Virus record (IMG/VR): IMGVR_UViG_3300007345_000067
Location: 1 to 47,278 of that record
Origin: a virus
Direction: 5' to 3' (one strand)
Length of the DNA stretch: 47,278 bases
The notes under the pieces were generated by a model. That model saw only the letters and a list, made by a program, of their open reading frames with translations, ran no database searches and was not told the origin of the DNA. Positions 34,782 to 42,259 of the stretch are shown here, one piece after another. A program made the translations under genes and the position numbers. Positions within the stretch are counted from its first letter, which is position 1; each line of letters begins with the position of its first letter.

Positions 34782-35052
34782 CTTGGATAAATAATCTTTT
34801 TCCTTTTTCAATATTTCTTCGGAGGGTATTTAAGGTAATGCACCTATGCCCTCCGTTTAATGTAATCCCGTGGCTTTTGGGATATTTTGTAGTTACCTCT
34901 CCGTTTGATTTAAGAAGAGTGTAGTTTGGATCAGCAATACCCACCCATCTTTGAGGTCGTTTGTTTGCCATAAGGTAGGGCTCTTCTCTAACAAATAGAG
35001 ATAGCCCGTACTCTTGGCTAAAGTATTCATTTATTGCATCAAAGCTCTTCAT
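34774..35052 (-). CDS. Small unknown protein after DNA polymerase (92 aa)
   Basis: Read from the ATG at 35052 (MKSFDAINEYFSQEYGLSLF), which overlaps the DNA polymerase stop by 14 bases; the longer frame from 35253 would overlap the polymerase by 215 bases. The second half is basic (KSHGITLNGGHRCITLNTLR and IEKGKRLFIQVS). It could bind nucleic acid or assist the polymerase, since it is in the same transcript, but there is no recognised domain. It converges on the plus-strand tail gene with an 8-base overlap. Confidence 0.6.
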   Translation of the reverse strand: MKSFDAINEYFSQEYGLSLFVREEPYLMANKRPQRWVGIADPNYTLLKSNGEVTTKYPKSHGITLNGGHRCITLNTLRRNIEKGKRLFIQVS

Positions 35053-37726
35053 TGAAGATGGGAATAAGATCGTGGATTGTAACAGATTGTCCATTCTTTT
35101 CGGACTTTTGTTGGGATACTGTTTTTGTGTTTGCATCGGCGGCTTTGCGGAAAATGTGATCGATTTCAATAGAAGAGAGCCATGCGTTAGCAACTGGAAG
35201 CTCATAGATTTCATAGTTGTAACGAAGCCAAGCCCAACACCATGCATGAGCAACTTGGAACAAAGCGGCTACCTTCTCTGCTTCTTTCTTTGGACACATA
35301 TACAAAATACTGTCATGAACTGACATATTAAACTTAGCATTCAAGCCATGGTCTTTAATAAGCCATTCCATTGCAGCCATGAAGGCATGGAGCATTGCAC
35401 TGCCGGTGGATTGAATACACCAGTTATTCCTCATAGTCCAGAAATCATCGCCAACAGAGCTAGGACGGAAGGCAGTGGACATTTTAGTCCCGCTTAGAGG
35501 GTTGATAGGAGTGTTTTCACAGGCAATCCGAGCCATCTCATTGTAGGCATAAGAGTCAGATCCACCGATCAACTCTCGCATACCTCGATAAGCTTTACGA
35601 CCCTTCTTTAGTTCAATGAGCTTGCGTCCCATGTCAACAGCTTGTTTCATAGGAATGGATTTATTACCCTTGCGAATGGTATTAGCAAGAGTCTTAGCTC
35701 CACAGCCATAAAGCATTCCGTAGTTACAGCCCTTGGCCACAGCTCGAGAGATTCCGATTGCTTTGGCAGTCATCGAGTGCATGTCAGATCCGTTGTCTTT
35801 AGATCCGGCAAGGATGGAGTGAGAGAACTGAGTACTCCCGGCTACTTTATGAAACGAGTCAGCAAAGATGGAAGCCACAACAGCCTCTTGGGCATCAAAA
35901 TCTGATTCAACAAATACCCAACCATCAGGAGCTTGAACTCGTGTTTTAATTTCCGAACCGATCTTATCGTATTTTGGGTCCGGCACAGTAAGCCATAGGT
36001 TCTCTCCAGCACGATTAGTAGAGGTATTGTGAGGAACCGCAGCTGGAACGATGATATTGAAGTCTTTACCGAGAGGGTTATTTGTTTTTTCCACGAGTTG
36101 CTCGCGGACTCGGCTTCGAACAGACGTCCAGTAAGATACATTAATTGCAAGTTTGATAAGTTCTTTTGCTTGTGGTAGGTCGGAACTAAGCATTCCAGAC
36201 TCAAAGTCATCGGCATAGTCCTTAGACAATACACCTCCAACGTTTTCTCCTTCGCCCTTAGGATGGGGTACACGAACGTATTCACCGACTTCTTCGTTAA
36301 AGAAGCACCATCCTTTGTTAGAAAAATAAGTCATAGGCTTATCGTCCCACTTGAGTCGGAGAAGAAAGTGAGACAAACGGTTCTTTGTGGAGATACCACC
36401 AATTACAAGCTTATTGCCCTCTTCAGTTTTTTCAATCTCAGAAACACTTCGGAGCCATTTGGGGATTCCATACCACTTCGATGAAGGCTTTCCAGCTTTA
36501 GTTAGTTTGAAGTTGCATTCCCAATCCATCTGAGATAGCCAAGGATCAGCTTCAATATCGATCTCTCCTTGATTCCATGCGTCATACACCTCTTGGGCCA
36601 TTTGGCCAAGGATTTCTTCTTGCTTGGAGATAGAGTCATGCCAGATATTCTCACAGCCATCAAACCACTCTTTCCAGTCATCGACTACAGGAAGAATGGC
36701 GGAAGAGATGCCAAAGTGACCAATTAGAGTGGTCAGAGACGGATTATTCTGGAGATACTTAAGAACAAGAATAGAAAACAATTCCTGAGTAATCTCAACG
36801 TCCTTAAGAGCGTATTGAGTTAGTTCTTCATTAAGAGCGTTGATTTGCTCCATGGAGTCGCTAACAACAAACACGTCGCGAATCTTTTTATCCTCGGCCT
36901 CCAAAGGAGTCATAGGCTGACAATGAAAGTTATAGCAATCAATCAAGCCATTAAGAGATCCCTTATCAGCCCAGATAGGATCAGCACGAAAACCAGACTT
37001 CTTTGCTGCTTTCTGAACATACCACCATCGCTGACCAGACGCCAACCCACTCACGTTAATATGAGCGGACATGGTGTCAAACCAATAGTTCTTTTTGGTA
37101 ATGTCATATGACTCTTTGCACCGAGCACGGTCAAATGCTACGTTGTGAGCAATGAAGATCTTTCCGTCGCCAACAGGAACCAAACACGGCTCATAGTCAA
37201 TGGTCGGATCGACATAGGTCTCATGCATCCAAATATAGTATGCAACTGGGCTAACAGCGGTTGCGAGAATAGCATGACCAAAGTCGGTTCCTTTGACGAA
37301 AGTCTCGCAGTCAAACACTGCAATATCTTCTTCGATTCCGTCTACTCTTGAGAGATCAAAGCCGTCATCGGTCGGCGTATATTTGATCCATCCCGGCGTG
37401 TTAACGATATAATCTGAGCTAGGCTTTGAGGGTAGGTCGGTATATGCAAATTCTTTAAGCTTTGTAGCTACATCTCCAATAATGTCCTGAGAGATTACAT
37501 CAAAGTGTTCTTTAATATTTTTCCCTTGAAGCTTAGGAAGCTGAAAGTCTTCCATAAAGAAACCCTGTGGGTTTTCAATAGGAAAACTAACTCCGAAGTT
37601 TTCCATAGAGGACTTGATGCTTTTAATTGTATCTTTCTTTACCGAAGCAGTATCTACATTGCCAAACACCTGACGATTCATTTTGTCTGAGAGAGTCGCG
37701 TATCCCAAGACGTTGAGTTTTGACAT
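35039..37726 (-). CDS. polA: DNA polymerase family A, mitochondrial gamma-like, with 3'-5' exonuclease
   Basis: A replicative family A DNA polymerase of 895 residues. Exonuclease motifs: DCET at residues 139-142 and HNVAFDRAR at 194-202, followed by FDTMSAHINVSGLASGQR. Polymerase motifs: A at 609-614 (catalytic Asp609, Glu614), B at 661-670 (RAVAKGCNYG), C at 804-805 (His-Asp). The exonuclease AFDRAR...DTMSxHxxxSGL segment and the pattern GSDMHSMTAKAIGISRAVAK closely match the layout of mitochondrial DNA polymerase gamma. Ordinary Pol I and T7 polymerase lack these. A TTGACA-18-TATAAT promoter lies directly upstream (37749-37778). The same kind of polymerase is what I recall for the S-TIM5 phage lineage. 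Confidence 0.95.
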   Translation of the reverse strand: MSKLNVLGYATLSDKMNRQVFGNVDTASVKKDTIKSIKSSMENFGVSFPIENPQGFFMEDFQLPKLQGKNIKEHFDVISQDIIGDVATKLKEFAYTDLPSKPSSDYIVNTPGWIKYTPTDDGFDLSRVDGIEEDIAVFDCETFVKGTDFGHAILATAVSPVAYYIWMHETYVDPTIDYEPCLVPVGDGKIFIAHNVAFDRARCKESYDITKKNYWFDTMSAHINVSGLASGQRWWYVQKAAKKSGFRADPIWADKGSLNGLIDCYNFHCQPMTPLEAEDKKIRDVFVVSDSMEQINALNEELTQYALKDVEITQELFSILVLKYLQNNPSLTTLIGHFGISSAILPVVDDWKEWFDGCENIWHDSISKQEEILGQMAQEVYDAWNQGEIDIEADPWLSQMDWECNFKLTKAGKPSSKWYGIPKWLRSVSEIEKTEEGNKLVIGGISTKNRLSHFLLRLKWDDKPMTYFSNKGWCFFNEEVGEYVRVPHPKGEGENVGGVLSKDYADDFESGMLSSDLPQAKELIKLAINVSYWTSVRSRVREQLVEKTNNPLGKDFNIIVPAAVPHNTSTNRAGENLWLTVPDPKYDKIGSEIKTRVQAPDGWVFVESDFDAQEAVVASIFADSFHKVAGSTQFSHSILAGSKDNGSDMHSMTAKAIGISRAVAKGCNYGMLYGCGAKTLANTIRKGNKSIPMKQAVDMGRKLIELKKGRKAYRGMRELIGGSDSYAYNEMARIACENTPINPLSGTKMSTAFRPSSVGDDFWTMRNNWCIQSTGSAMLHAFMAAMEWLIKDHGLNAKFNMSVHDSILYMCPKKEAEKVAALFQVAHAWCWAWLRYNYEIYELPVANAWLSSIEIDHIFRKAADANTKTVSQQKSEKNGQSVTIHDLIPIFNEEL

Positions 37727-37748
37727 AGATTGCTGCGTAGTTTTTACT

Positions 37749-37778
37749 ATTATAGACTATAGAAGGGCTTGCTGTCAA
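37749..37778 (-). promoter_or_regulatory. Sigma-70-type promoter of DNA polymerase
   Basis: Minus-strand TTGACA (37773-37778), 18-base spacer, TATAAT (37749-37754), both perfect. The polymerase ATG is at 37726, 22 bases after the -10. Expected to be read by host RNA polymerase early in infection. Confidence 0.8.
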
Positions 37779-38476
37779 TACTGGATTAAAAATTCTTCAC
37801 GGTCAACATAATACAGCCCGACGCCTTCAAAGTTAGTTGCGTCGATGATGCGTAAGTTTTTGCGTATGTACGGATAGCCATAATGGCCAAATATATACGT
37901 ATCTTCTTTGCAAGGACAATATTGCTCTAATCTGTCCTTCCACCAAGGAAACCCAGGACCTGATAGCACTCCTGGTCGGTTGGCTTTTGTAATCTCTTCG
38001 TAAAAAAGAGCGTGACCAAGCCGATATCTCCTAGAGTCGGTTTGTATTGTGGCCGTAATAGGGCACCTTGCAAGCCAAGATATAATATCAATCCTGGTAT
38101 TAAAGTCTAGTTCTTTGAGGCACCTTAGAGTGTACTTAGTTTCTCGCTTTATTATTTTTTCTTCTGGAGTAACTAGATTTTCTAAAATATAATTTTCGTT
38201 ATTACCAAGCAACAGAGTCATTTCCCCGTTTAGGTTTTTGCTCCTTATATACTGAAGCATTCTAACCGGAGAGGTTTTTCTTGAGCGTTTGAAGAAAGGC
38301 TTGTGATGAATGCTGTCTCCGATGATTACGTGATGGTAATTTGGAAACTTATCTACAATCTTTTCAAGAGTATCTATGCGGCCATGCAAATCACCAACTA
38401 TGCAATAATTACTCCCCTTCGGTAATGATAGGTGCCCACCAATCTGGTACGACTGTTTTCCAGGTTGCAAAGTCAT
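37775..38476 (-). CDS. Calcineurin-like metallophosphoesterase with altered metal motifs
   Basis: The metallophosphoesterase fold is shown by CIVGDLHGR, VIIGDSIHH, LLLGNNENY and FGHYGYP in the usual order. The standard second and third motifs GDxxDRG and GNHE are changed here: Asp to His in GDSIHH and His to Asn in GNNE. Two metal ligands may therefore be weakened, and activity could be altered or lost. The frame could start at 38524 or at 38476 (MTLQPGKQSYQIGG); I use 38476, which overlaps the upstream gene by 68 bases. There is no good start after that gene's stop. The promoter of the polymerase overlaps its 3' end. Confidence 0.75.
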   Translation of the reverse strand: MTLQPGKQSYQIGGHLSLPKGSNYCIVGDLHGRIDTLEKIVDKFPNYHHVIIGDSIHHKPFFKRSRKTSPVRMLQYIRSKNLNGEMTLLLGNNENYILENLVTPEEKIIKRETKYTLRCLKELDFNTRIDIISWLARCPITATIQTDSRRYRLGHALFYEEITKANRPGVLSGPGFPWWKDRLEQYCPCKEDTYIFGHYGYPYIRKNLRIIDATNFEGVGLYYVDREEFLIQY

Positions 38477-38924
38477 GTTTATGCATATTGTAGTATTTAC
38501 GGTATGCTTTGACCGCGTCTCCATCTACTTTACACTCATCTGGCATTGCTTGGGCAAACTCTGTCATTTCATGAGGGAGTTTTTTAGATAGCATAATTCG
38601 AGTGTTTTGAAGTGAGAGAAGACTATCCCGGCCGCCGTGCTCTTTGCCATATCGCTTTTCAAACTCATTGCAAAGATTCCAGGTAAGTTGGTAAGTCCAG
38701 TTCCAATTACCCCAGCTTTCTCCCATCCAAAGAGTACACGGGTGTTTGCGGAAAGATTTTGTCTTGTAAAAATCTCCGTTAGTTCGTTTGGCTGGATCTA
38801 GGTCATTAAGCACAGCAACAATGCTCATCATTTGAAGATGTTCTACAATCATCTTATTGACGTGCTTATCACAATGATACTCAGCCGCCTTAATAGGATC
38901 AGTGTCCAATACAAAGACGTTCAT
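38409..38924 (-). CDS. Conserved phage protein with HCDKHV motif (171 aa)
   Basis: A 171-residue protein beginning MNVFVLDTDPIKAAEYHCDK followed by HVNKMIVEHLQMM. The early H-C-DKH-V-K pattern recurs in phage proteins of unknown function, several cyanophage examples among them. The middle has aromatic-rich helices (TLWMGESWGNWNWTYQLTW) and the end reads YYNMHKHDFATWKTVVPDWW. It could be an enzyme acting on nucleic acid or nucleotides, since it lies in the replication region, but I know no proven activity. A promoter-like TTGACA-17-TAATAT lies 25 bases upstream (38949-38977). Confidence 0.7.
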   Translation of the reverse strand: MNVFVLDTDPIKAAEYHCDKHVNKMIVEHLQMMSIVAVLNDLDPAKRTNGDFYKTKSFRKHPCTLWMGESWGNWNWTYQLTWNLCNEFEKRYGKEHGGRDSLLSLQNTRIMLSKKLPHEMTEFAQAMPDECKVDGDAVKAYRKYYNMHKHDFATWKTVVPDWWAPIITEGE

Positions 38925-38948
38925 AATAAAAACAATATACCTACTATT

Positions 38949-38977
38949 ATATTAATCGAAGTCGGTAGGTTTGTCAA
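38949..38977 (-). promoter_or_regulatory. Sigma-70-type promoter of HCDKHV gene
   Basis: TTGACA (38972-38977), 17-base spacer, TAATAT (38949-38954); an overlapping TATAAT gives a 20-base spacer. The ATG is at 38924. The element lies in the end of the 48-residue gene. Confidence 0.65.
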
Positions 38978-39098
38978 GATCTTGATTCAATTCTGCATAG
39001 GCTTCGGAAAGTATTGCATAGATAATATATGCTGTTCCTAAAAGCCCTATAGAAAGGAGGATTATTACTCCCCAAACTGGGTCAGTTGTGTTTGCCAT
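38952..39098 (-). CDS. Small membrane protein (48 aa)
   Basis: Read from the ATG at 39098: MANTTDPVWGVIILLSIGLL, then GTAYIIYAILSEAYAELNQD and a short acidic end. One membrane-spanning helix covers about residues 8-30. The earlier ATG at 39191 would overlap the upstream small gene more heavily and adds another hydrophobic stretch. It is tightly linked to the 42-residue gene (17-base overlap). Size and one-helix layout recall small photosystem or cytochrome subunits, but no sequence match is claimed. Its 3' end contains the promoter-like element of the next gene. Confidence 0.55.
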   Translation of the reverse strand: MANTTDPVWGVIILLSIGLLGTAYIIYAILSEAYAELNQDLDKPTDFD

Positions 39099-39210
39099 CA
39101 CTAAAAGGCTGCCAATGTTCCCATCCATATTTATGAATCGCCCAAATGCCAGCAATAGGAACTCCAATAAGAATAGCAGATAAAAATCCAAGAGACCATG
39201 GGTTTTCCAT
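39082..39210 (-). CDS. Small membrane protein (42 aa)
   Basis: Starting at 39210 (MENPWSLGFLSAILIGVPIA), where a good AAGG ribosome site lies 6 bases upstream. Other in-frame ATGs at 39234 and 39333 lack one or overlap the 198-residue gene. One membrane helix spans about residues 6-25, followed by an aromatic, His-rich tail (HKYGWEHWQPF). Located between the 198-residue membrane protein and the 48-residue protein. No family is recognised; a phage-encoded small helper of a membrane complex is a guess. Confidence 0.55.
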   Translation of the reverse strand: MENPWSLGFLSAILIGVPIAGIWAIHKYGWEHWQPFSDGKHN

Positions 39211-39235
39211 GACGTGCCTTACAAATAAAGTCATT

Positions 39236-39832
39236 CTAGTGAGCAGTTTCGTTTTCTTTGTACATATCGGTATCACAATCTCCTGACATAGTGGCGATAT
39301 CTCCGCCGATCTCACCAGCCGTATCCTGTGCAAACATTGCTACCCATCCCGCAGCAAGCCAGCCAATATAAGGAATACCACTAAACAATGGGGCAACAGA
39401 AGCACCCATAGAAGCTCCAACCATTCTACCTGCATTTTCGCCACCACCTTCCGCCTTGATACACTCGAGTTGTTGTGCAGTTAACTTTCCCTCAGCACCT
39501 CCTAGATGCCTTGCCCCATCCATTGTATATTCTTCGTCGTAGGTAGTTGTAGATCTTCCACCTACACCAAAAAATCCATTTTCTTTATCTACAAACCTTC
39601 TAACCCCCATTACTTTTGGGTCATTAGATCTATAATCTATTTCATATCCGTCTTTGCTCGCTTTAACTTTGTAAGAAGTGTAGTCATTTATAGGGAGATT
39701 GATTATTGGCACGGACGGTTCTGTTTTTAAAAGATGCCCTAAAACGCCTATATGAGCAACACCTATCAATGCTCCTACTCCTAGGGTGAACCACTTGAAC
39801 AAAGAAGGCTTGCTATTATTATTTTCTAGCAT
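39236..39832 (-). CDS. Conserved cyanophage membrane protein (198 aa)
   Basis: An N-terminal membrane segment (FKWFTLGVGALIGVAHIGVL, residues about 12-32) is followed by a soluble domain (SYKVKASKDGYEIDYRSNDP) and a Gly/Ala-rich second hydrophobic region near residues 135-170 (AGRMVGASMGASVAPLFSG, YIGWLAAGWVAMFAQD). It ends in a short acidic tail with Cys. I recall similar hypothetical proteins in cyanomyoviruses. A terminator separates it from the upstream CP12-like gene; an AAGGA ribosome site precedes its start. Function unknown; association with the host membrane is inferred from the hydrophobic segments. Confidence 0.7.
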   Translation of the reverse strand: MLENNNSKPSLFKWFTLGVGALIGVAHIGVLGHLLKTEPSVPIINLPINDYTSYKVKASKDGYEIDYRSNDPKVMGVRRFVDKENGFFGVGGRSTTTYDEEYTMDGARHLGGAEGKLTAQQLECIKAEGGGENAGRMVGASMGASVAPLFSGIPYIGWLAAGWVAMFAQDTAGEIGGDIATMSGDCDTDMYKENETAH

Positions 39833-39850
39833 AGAATCCTTTTTATATGT

Positions 39851-39875
39851 TAAAAAAGACCCTAATTTAGGGTCT
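39851..39875 (-). terminator. Rho-independent terminator after CP12-like gene
   Basis: Read on the minus strand: AGACCCTAA pairs with TTAGGGTCT with almost no loop beyond the A-T centre, followed by TTTTTT. It ends 14 bases beyond the CP12-like stop. Confidence 0.75.
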
Positions 39876-39888
39876 CATATACTAATCT

Positions 39889-40101
39889 TTAATCCTCGTA
39901 TATTCTGCACTCATCTGCATCTGGATTTACATCACAATATAGTTCTAATGGAGTAGGATCATGGTGATCTTCTGGATGTTTTTTATGATATTCTTCTAGT
40001 TCTTCTAACTCGCTTTCGATATGTCTGCGACGCTGTGGAGAAATGTTAGGATTTTTAAGTTCCTCGCGATCTTGAGAAATATGTTTTTCTATGCTTTCCA
40101 T
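39889..40101 (-). CDS. cp12: CP12-like Calvin cycle regulator
   Basis: CP12 holds GAPDH and phosphoribulokinase in an inactive complex and so lowers Calvin cycle flux. The C-terminal 20 or so residues carry the CP12 signature: PLELYCDVNPDADECRIYED, with Cys56 and Cys65 spaced for a regulatory disulfide. The N-terminal half is charged and helical and has no cysteine, so only the C-terminal disulfide can form; host versions usually have two pairs. Cyanophage CP12 genes are known, and together with transaldolase they are thought to divert carbon into the pentose phosphate pathway. The gene is 70 residues long and ends just before a strong minus-strand terminator. Confidence 0.88.
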   Translation of the reverse strand: MESIEKHISQDREELKNPNISPQRRRHIESELEELEEYHKKHPEDHHDPTPLELYCDVNPDADECRIYED

Positions 40102-40119
40102 GGTTATTTTAAATAAGAG

Positions 40120-40281
40120 TTAAGGATTTTGAAGTACGCAATCTTTTCTAACAACTTTTTTTAGCTCGATTATAATCTCTTCTTTTGCCTTGTCTGTTAG
40201 GAAATCGTTTTTACTTACCCTTTCGATCATTTCTGAAACGTCTCCACAGACTAGTTTTACACCCAGTAGTAGTTCTATCAT
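40120..40281 (-). CDS. Small protein coupled to nuclease gene (53 aa)
   Basis: A short frame read from 40281: MIELLLGVKLVCGDVSEMIE, then RVSKNDFLTDKAKEEIIIEL, then KKVVRKDCVLQNP. It overlaps the stop of the thermonuclease gene by 4 bases (ATGA), which makes it a likely translated gene. It is helical with two cysteines. It lies between the nuclease and CP12-like genes, 18 bases before the latter. No family is recognised. Confidence 0.6.
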   Translation of the reverse strand: MIELLLGVKLVCGDVSEMIERVSKNDFLTDKAKEEIIIELKKVVRKDCVLQNP

Positions 40282-40709
40282 AGCTTATCTTGTTTGTACT
40301 CAGAAAAAGATGAATAACCTCTTAGTCTTACAAGTTGATCATAGGCTTCAGAGCCTTTTTCAATCTTGGTTCCGCCATCATAGGCCCAAGCAAATCCATC
40401 CTCTACAATTTTAGTATTATAACATTCTTTGTCTTTATAGAACCACCCCAGCATTCTACCATACTTTCCGTCTTTTTCTGTACGAACTTCAATATCCCTG
40501 GGGTCACAATTAAACCAATTCTCGGCATAGTCAGTAGCATCAAGACCAAGAAGCTTCTCATCGCGATCAGAAGTGCGCTTTTCTGGAGTGTCAATTCCTG
40601 CGATGCGAACACGCTCTTTTTTATAGAGCCCAAAGCCAAGATCGAGAATTACATCAACAGTGTCACCATCGACAACTTTACTAATTTCCTTGATTTTGTA
40701 TTCGTACAT
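40278..40709 (-). CDS. Thermonuclease-like nuclease (SNase domain)
   Basis: Staphylococcal nuclease-type fold. The pattern VVDGDTVDVILDLGFGLYKK, followed by RVRIAGIDTPE, is the family core, with the Asp and Arg used for calcium binding and catalysis in RVRIAGIDTPE. DLGFGLYKKERVRI and DGKYGRMLGWFY contribute the second Arg and Tyr region. 143 residues is close to single-domain phage and bacterial nucleases. No signal peptide, so it should act in the cytoplasm, perhaps on host DNA or RNA to release nucleotides. It is coupled to the 53-residue gene downstream. Confidence 0.85.
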   Translation of the reverse strand: MYEYKIKEISKVVDGDTVDVILDLGFGLYKKERVRIAGIDTPEKRTSDRDEKLLGLDATDYAENWFNCDPRDIEVRTEKDGKYGRMLGWFYKDKECYNTKIVEDGFAWAYDGGTKIEKGSEAYDQLVRLRGYSSFSEYKQDKL

Positions 40710-40717
40710 AACAATAT

Positions 40718-40852
40718 CTACTTCTTTTGTTTCTTTAGACTAGCTAGGATTAATCTAGCAAATTGTACTTCCTCTTCGGTATAGTGACTAGGTTTTTTAG
40801 TTGCTATTTTTATTATTTTCTTTGCAGCTTTTTTTGTATGTTTCTTTTTCAT
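40718..40852 (-). CDS. Lysine-rich microprotein (44 aa)
   Basis: A 44-residue basic protein read from 40852: MKKKHTKKAAKKIIKIATKK, then PSHYTEEEVQFARLILASLK, ending KQKK. The stop lies 8 bases before the nuclease start. It overlaps the end of the 84-residue gene by 56 bases in another frame. The strongly basic N-terminus followed by a short helix would suit nucleic acid binding. It is too short for length-based gene finders. The gene call rests on a clean open frame in a tightly packed operon. Confidence 0.5.
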   Translation of the reverse strand: MKKKHTKKAAKKIIKIATKKPSHYTEEEVQFARLILASLKKQKK

Positions 40853-41051
40853 TTATTGCAAGCGTAGCGACATCTTCCATATATTTTATAAACTCGTTCA
40901 CAATATTATTAACGTTTTTTCCACCTTGCGAAATCCACATATCACAAAATTCATATACCTCACGTTTTAACGTAAAAGCTTTACCTAAAATCTCAAGAGA
41001 CTTTGCTCTGAGCTCCATGCGTTCTTTAGAATAGCGCCAATCGTTAGTCAT
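40797..41051 (-). CDS. Small unknown protein (84 aa)
   Basis: Read from the ATG at 41051 (MTNDWRYSKERMELRAKSLE). The longer frame from 41102 runs into the tRNA-Val gene and is not used. Mostly helical with a Trp/Cys patch (VYEFCDMWISQGGKN) and a basic tail with Cys (KKSCKENNKNSN). It overlaps the following lysine-rich frame by 56 bases. Cyanophages often carry small helical genes of this kind near tRNAs; no function is known to me. Confidence 0.6.
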   Translation of the reverse strand: MTNDWRYSKERMELRAKSLEILGKAFTLKREVYEFCDMWISQGGKNVNNIVNEFIKYMEDVATLAINEKETYKKSCKENNKNSN

Positions 41052-41072
41052 GGTAATGTATGTAATATACAA

Positions 41073-41144
41073 TGCAAGATGACGGGATCGAACCGCCGAC
41101 ACCCAGAATGTAACTCTGGTGTTCTACCTCTGAACTAATCTTGC
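41073..41144 (-). tRNA. tRNA-Val (UAC)
   Basis: Full cloverleaf on the minus strand. Acceptor GCAAGAT pairs with ATCTTGC; D stem GTTC/GAAC; anticodon stem CCAGA/TCTGG around loop GTTACAT, anticodon UAC; T arm GGCGG-TTCGATC-CCGTC. CCA is not encoded. It lies between talC and the 84-residue gene. It reads GUA, an A-ending codon preferred by AT-rich phage genes. Confidence 0.9.
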
Positions 41145-41154
41145 AAGAAAAGGC

Positions 41155-41811
41155 TTACGCCCTTAGAAATTCCTCTACTTTCTTTTGATCATTATCAAAG
41201 ATTTCAAGACCTTTATCGGTAAGAATGTGGTCGTACATTTGTTCAAAAACCTTTGGAGGCATTGTAACAATCTGCGCCCCATTATACCAGGATCTAACAG
41301 CTCGTTGAACGTTTCGAATAGAAGCTGCTAAAACTTGAGTTTTAGTCTTATGAATGCAGTATAGCTCTGAAATAGACCTAACTACCTCAAGTCCTGCAAC
41401 AGATTGATCATCAAGCCGACCAATAAAAGGAGATACATAAGTTGCTCCTGCCTTAGCAGCTAATACAGCCTGTGCAGCGCAAAAAATTAATGTTACGTTA
41501 GTTTTAATTTTTTCTTCTGAAAGAACTTTACAAGCAAATAATCCGTCTTTAGTACAAGGAATCTTAATTGTGGCAACACTACCAAACTTTTCAGCAAGGC
41601 GTCTGCCTTCATCAATCATTTGATACCCAGCACCAACAACCTCCATACTAATGTCTTGAACACCAATATCTTTGATTTCTTGATAAACATCTTCTGGATT
41701 ACGCCCACTCTTCATGATAAGAGTTGGGTTGGTCGTAACGCCATCGATGAGACCAGTAGCAAAGTGATTGCGAATAATTTCAGTATTGGCAGTGTCTAAA
41801 AAGATTTTCAT
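41155..41811 (-). CDS. talC: Transaldolase-like protein TalC
   Basis: A small TIM-barrel transaldolase/fructose-6-phosphate aldolase-type enzyme of 218 residues. The first strands read MKIFLDTANTEIIRN and DGVTTNPTLIMKSG. The Schiff-base lysine is Lys83 within ATIKIPCTKDG. Later barrel motifs (TNVTLIFCAAQAVLAAKAGA, YVSPFIGRLDD, VLAASIRNV) match the family. The enzyme works in the pentose phosphate pathway. In cyanophages, talC with CP12 is thought to favour carbon flow toward NADPH and nucleotide precursors during infection. It begins 2 bases after the plastocyanin gene, in one operon. Confidence 0.95.
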   Translation of the reverse strand: MKIFLDTANTEIIRNHFATGLIDGVTTNPTLIMKSGRNPEDVYQEIKDIGVQDISMEVVGAGYQMIDEGRRLAEKFGSVATIKIPCTKDGLFACKVLSEEKIKTNVTLIFCAAQAVLAAKAGATYVSPFIGRLDDQSVAGLEVVRSISELYCIHKTKTQVLAASIRNVQRAVRSWYNGAQIVTMPPKVFEQMYDHILTDKGLEIFDNDQKKVEEFLRA

Positions 41812-41813
41812 AA

Positions 41814-42137
41814 TTAAGAAACGTGAGCTGTGCCAATCATCCCAGCACCTTTATGAGGAGCGCACCAGAAAGTAAAGTCTCCGGCTTCAGGGAAGGTTAC
41901 ATCAAAAGACTCACCGCTTGCAAAAGCAAGATCTTCATGAGACCACTCTGGGTGATTTTCGATAACCACATTGTGAGGAGGAAGCATTCCGTTTACAAAA
42001 GTAACAGTGTCTCCTGCAGAAATATTAATTTCGGCCGGTTCAAAAACTAAGTTACCATTTACTCCCATCGTGACCTCGGTGGCCATGGCGGGTAGAGCAA
42101 AAAATAATGATACAAATATAGCTAGTAAAAATTTCAT
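41814..42137 (-). CDS. petE: Plastocyanin
   Basis: Plastocyanin carries electrons from cytochrome b6f to photosystem I in the thylakoid lumen. The start is at 42137; an upstream reading in the same frame only translates the tRNA-Gly gene. Residues 1-19 (MKFLLAIFVSLFFALPAMA) are a signal peptide. All four copper ligands are visible: His in PPHNVV, then Cys, His and Met in FWCAPHKGAGM. The mature part is about 88 residues, shorter than most host plastocyanins. The gene lies between tRNA-Gly and talC and may be driven by an extended -10 near 42254-42259. Confidence 0.95.
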   Translation of the reverse strand: MKFLLAIFVSLFFALPAMATEVTMGVNGNLVFEPAEINISAGDTVTFVNGMLPPHNVVIENHPEWSHEDLAFASGESFDVTFPEAGDFTFWCAPHKGAGMIGTAHVS

Positions 42138-42169
42138 CTGCTTAAATGGGGCTTTTAAGAAAAACCCAA

Positions 42170-42241
42170 AGCGGAGTATCGGAATCGAACCGACGACATC
42201 TAACTTGGAAGGATAGCGTTCTACCGCTGAACTAACTCCGC
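42170..42241 (-). tRNA. tRNA-Gly (UCC)
   Basis: Acceptor GCGGAGT/ACTCCGC; D stem GTTC/GAAC; anticodon loop CTTCCAA gives UCC. The anticodon stem CTATC/GTTAG has one T-T mismatch. T arm GTCGG-TTCGATT-CCGAT. No encoded CCA. It sits 32 bases ahead of petE and is probably co-transcribed with petE and talC. Confidence 0.9.
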
Positions 42242-42253
42242 AAGAACTCAAGT

Positions 42254-42259
42254 ATTATA
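42254..42259 (-). promoter_or_regulatory. Extended -10 for tRNA-Gly, petE and talC
   Basis: TGG followed by TATAAT across the end of the lysozyme gene, 12 bases before tRNA-Gly begins. The -35 is poor (TGTTCA), so an extended -10 promoter is the reading. Confidence 0.4.

Noticed and set aside
42138-42251. N-terminal extension of plastocyanin
   Set aside because: It translates through tRNA-Gly. The signal peptide starts at 42137.
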